A program made the translations under genes and the position numbers. Shown piece by piece: positions 63,841-64,000 of a stretch of 64,000 bases of DNA. This DNA is from CAZAZQ01 sp964489705 (GTDB lineage Bacteria > Zixibacteria > MSB-5A5 > GN15 > FEB-12), in assembly GCA_964489705.1 (NCBI GenBank), contig CAZAZQ010000005.1, forward strand, positions 102,198 through 166,197, given 5' to 3'. The notes below the pieces were generated by a model. The model searched no databases. It was not told the origin of the DNA and worked only from the letters and a program-made list of their open reading frames with translations. How positions within the stretch are numbered: the first letter of the stretch is position 1; every line of letters starts with the position of its first letter.

Positions 63841-64000
63841 CAGGGTGATGAGAATGATTAAGCCATTGAAGATAAAAGAGTTAGGTGGCGTATGACGAAG
63901 TCTTTCACATTTTTTGTAGGTTAAGGAGGTGTGAATTAGAGAGATTATGAAAACTTTGGTGTAACCTATTGATTTTCAATATAGGTTATCCAATGATATC
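63841..64000. other. Non-coding end of the window with a long dyad; possible CRISPR leader
   Basis: No gene continues here. An extended dyad TTGG-tgt-AACCTAT...ATAGGTT-at-CCAA spans 63956-63993, with an inner ATTGA/TCAAT pairing. No direct repeat is visible before the right edge. An A+T-rich stretch after cas2 is where the leader and array would be expected, but this is inference. Confidence 0.4.

Larger units (their letters stand above)
53160..64000. mobile_element. Candidate tRNA-associated island carrying a type III-A CRISPR-Cas locus
   Basis: The stretch begins at the tRNA-Ser 3' end, starts with an integrase, and contains a complete type III-A effector and adaptation module. Its base composition is visibly more A+T-rich than the first 53 kb, notably in cas6, cas10 and cas1. 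The right boundary is not in the window. Confidence 0.5.

Noticed and set aside
63846..63896. Sixteen-codon frame after cas2
   Set aside because: Too short, no ribosome binding site and no similarity to any known small protein.
53160..64000. CRISPR repeat array inside the window
   Set aside because: I looked for regularly spaced identical 24-40 base repeats between 53 kb and 64 kb and saw none; an array may lie just beyond the right edge.

Overview
The window reads as chromosomal DNA of a Gram-negative bacterium of the Fibrobacterota-Chlorobi-Bacteroidota (FCB) type, possibly a candidate phylum such as Zixibacteria; that assignment is inference. The evidence is type IX secretion (PorU-like C25 peptidase, PorV/PorQ-type protein, FlgD-like sorting tails), a complete Bat (batA-E) locus, outer-membrane proteins (Omp85, TolC), LptF/LptG, and bacillithiol genes. 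Coding density is high, genes often overlap by a few bases, and GTG/TTG starts are common.

Layout. 1-16.05 kb: secretion and envelope block, with a C25 peptidase cut by the left edge, a 919-aa PorV-type barrel with LysM-like and propeller-like insertions, an M6 metalloprotease, two tandem DUF5683-like proteins, an NHL-repeat lipoprotein, a 1102-aa outer-membrane protein of unknown function and an Omp85/TamA-like protein. 16.1 kb: UbiA prenyltransferase. 17-27.4 kb: the Bat operon (BatD-like, MoxR, DUF58, SurA-like lipoprotein, second BatD-like, BatA, BatB, BatC with a Gln-rich tract, BatD, BatE). 27.5-29.6 kb: an LPG-synthase-type membrane protein and CorA. 29.7-35.9 kb: TetR-controlled RND efflux pump. 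35.9-39.4 kb: bshC-bshA-bshB1. 39.4-44.0 kb, minus strand: radical SAM protein, unknown barrel protein, PfkB kinase, CDP-alcohol phosphatidyltransferase. 44.2-46.5 kb: obgE, dprA, HPr. 46.55-47.2 kb: a gene-poor patch with paired hairpin repeats and the C-terminal remnant of an IS110-family transposase. 47.2-50.4 kb, minus strand: methyltransferase, lptG, lptF. 50.5-52.9 kb: YhaM-like nuclease and a FetA/FetB-type ABC exporter.

At 53.07 kb a tRNA-Ser(GGA) is followed directly by a tyrosine recombinase. From there to the right edge lies a visibly more A+T-rich stretch carrying a type III-A CRISPR-Cas locus: cas6, cas10/csm1, csm2, csm3, csm4, csm5, a CARF-HEPN csm6-type effector, cas1, cas2. 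No CRISPR repeat array is visible; if present it lies beyond the right edge. The layout suggests an island integrated at the tRNA gene.

Several genes (ubiA, obgE, lptF) have a good sigma70-type promoter whose predicted transcription start falls on or within a few bases of the ATG and lack a Shine-Dalgarno sequence, which suggests leaderless transcripts. The least explained items are the PorV-LysM-propeller fusion, the 1102-aa outer-membrane protein, the paired hairpin repeats beside the IS110 remnant, and the CRISPR island with a Cas10 that seems to lack its zinc-binding cysteines.
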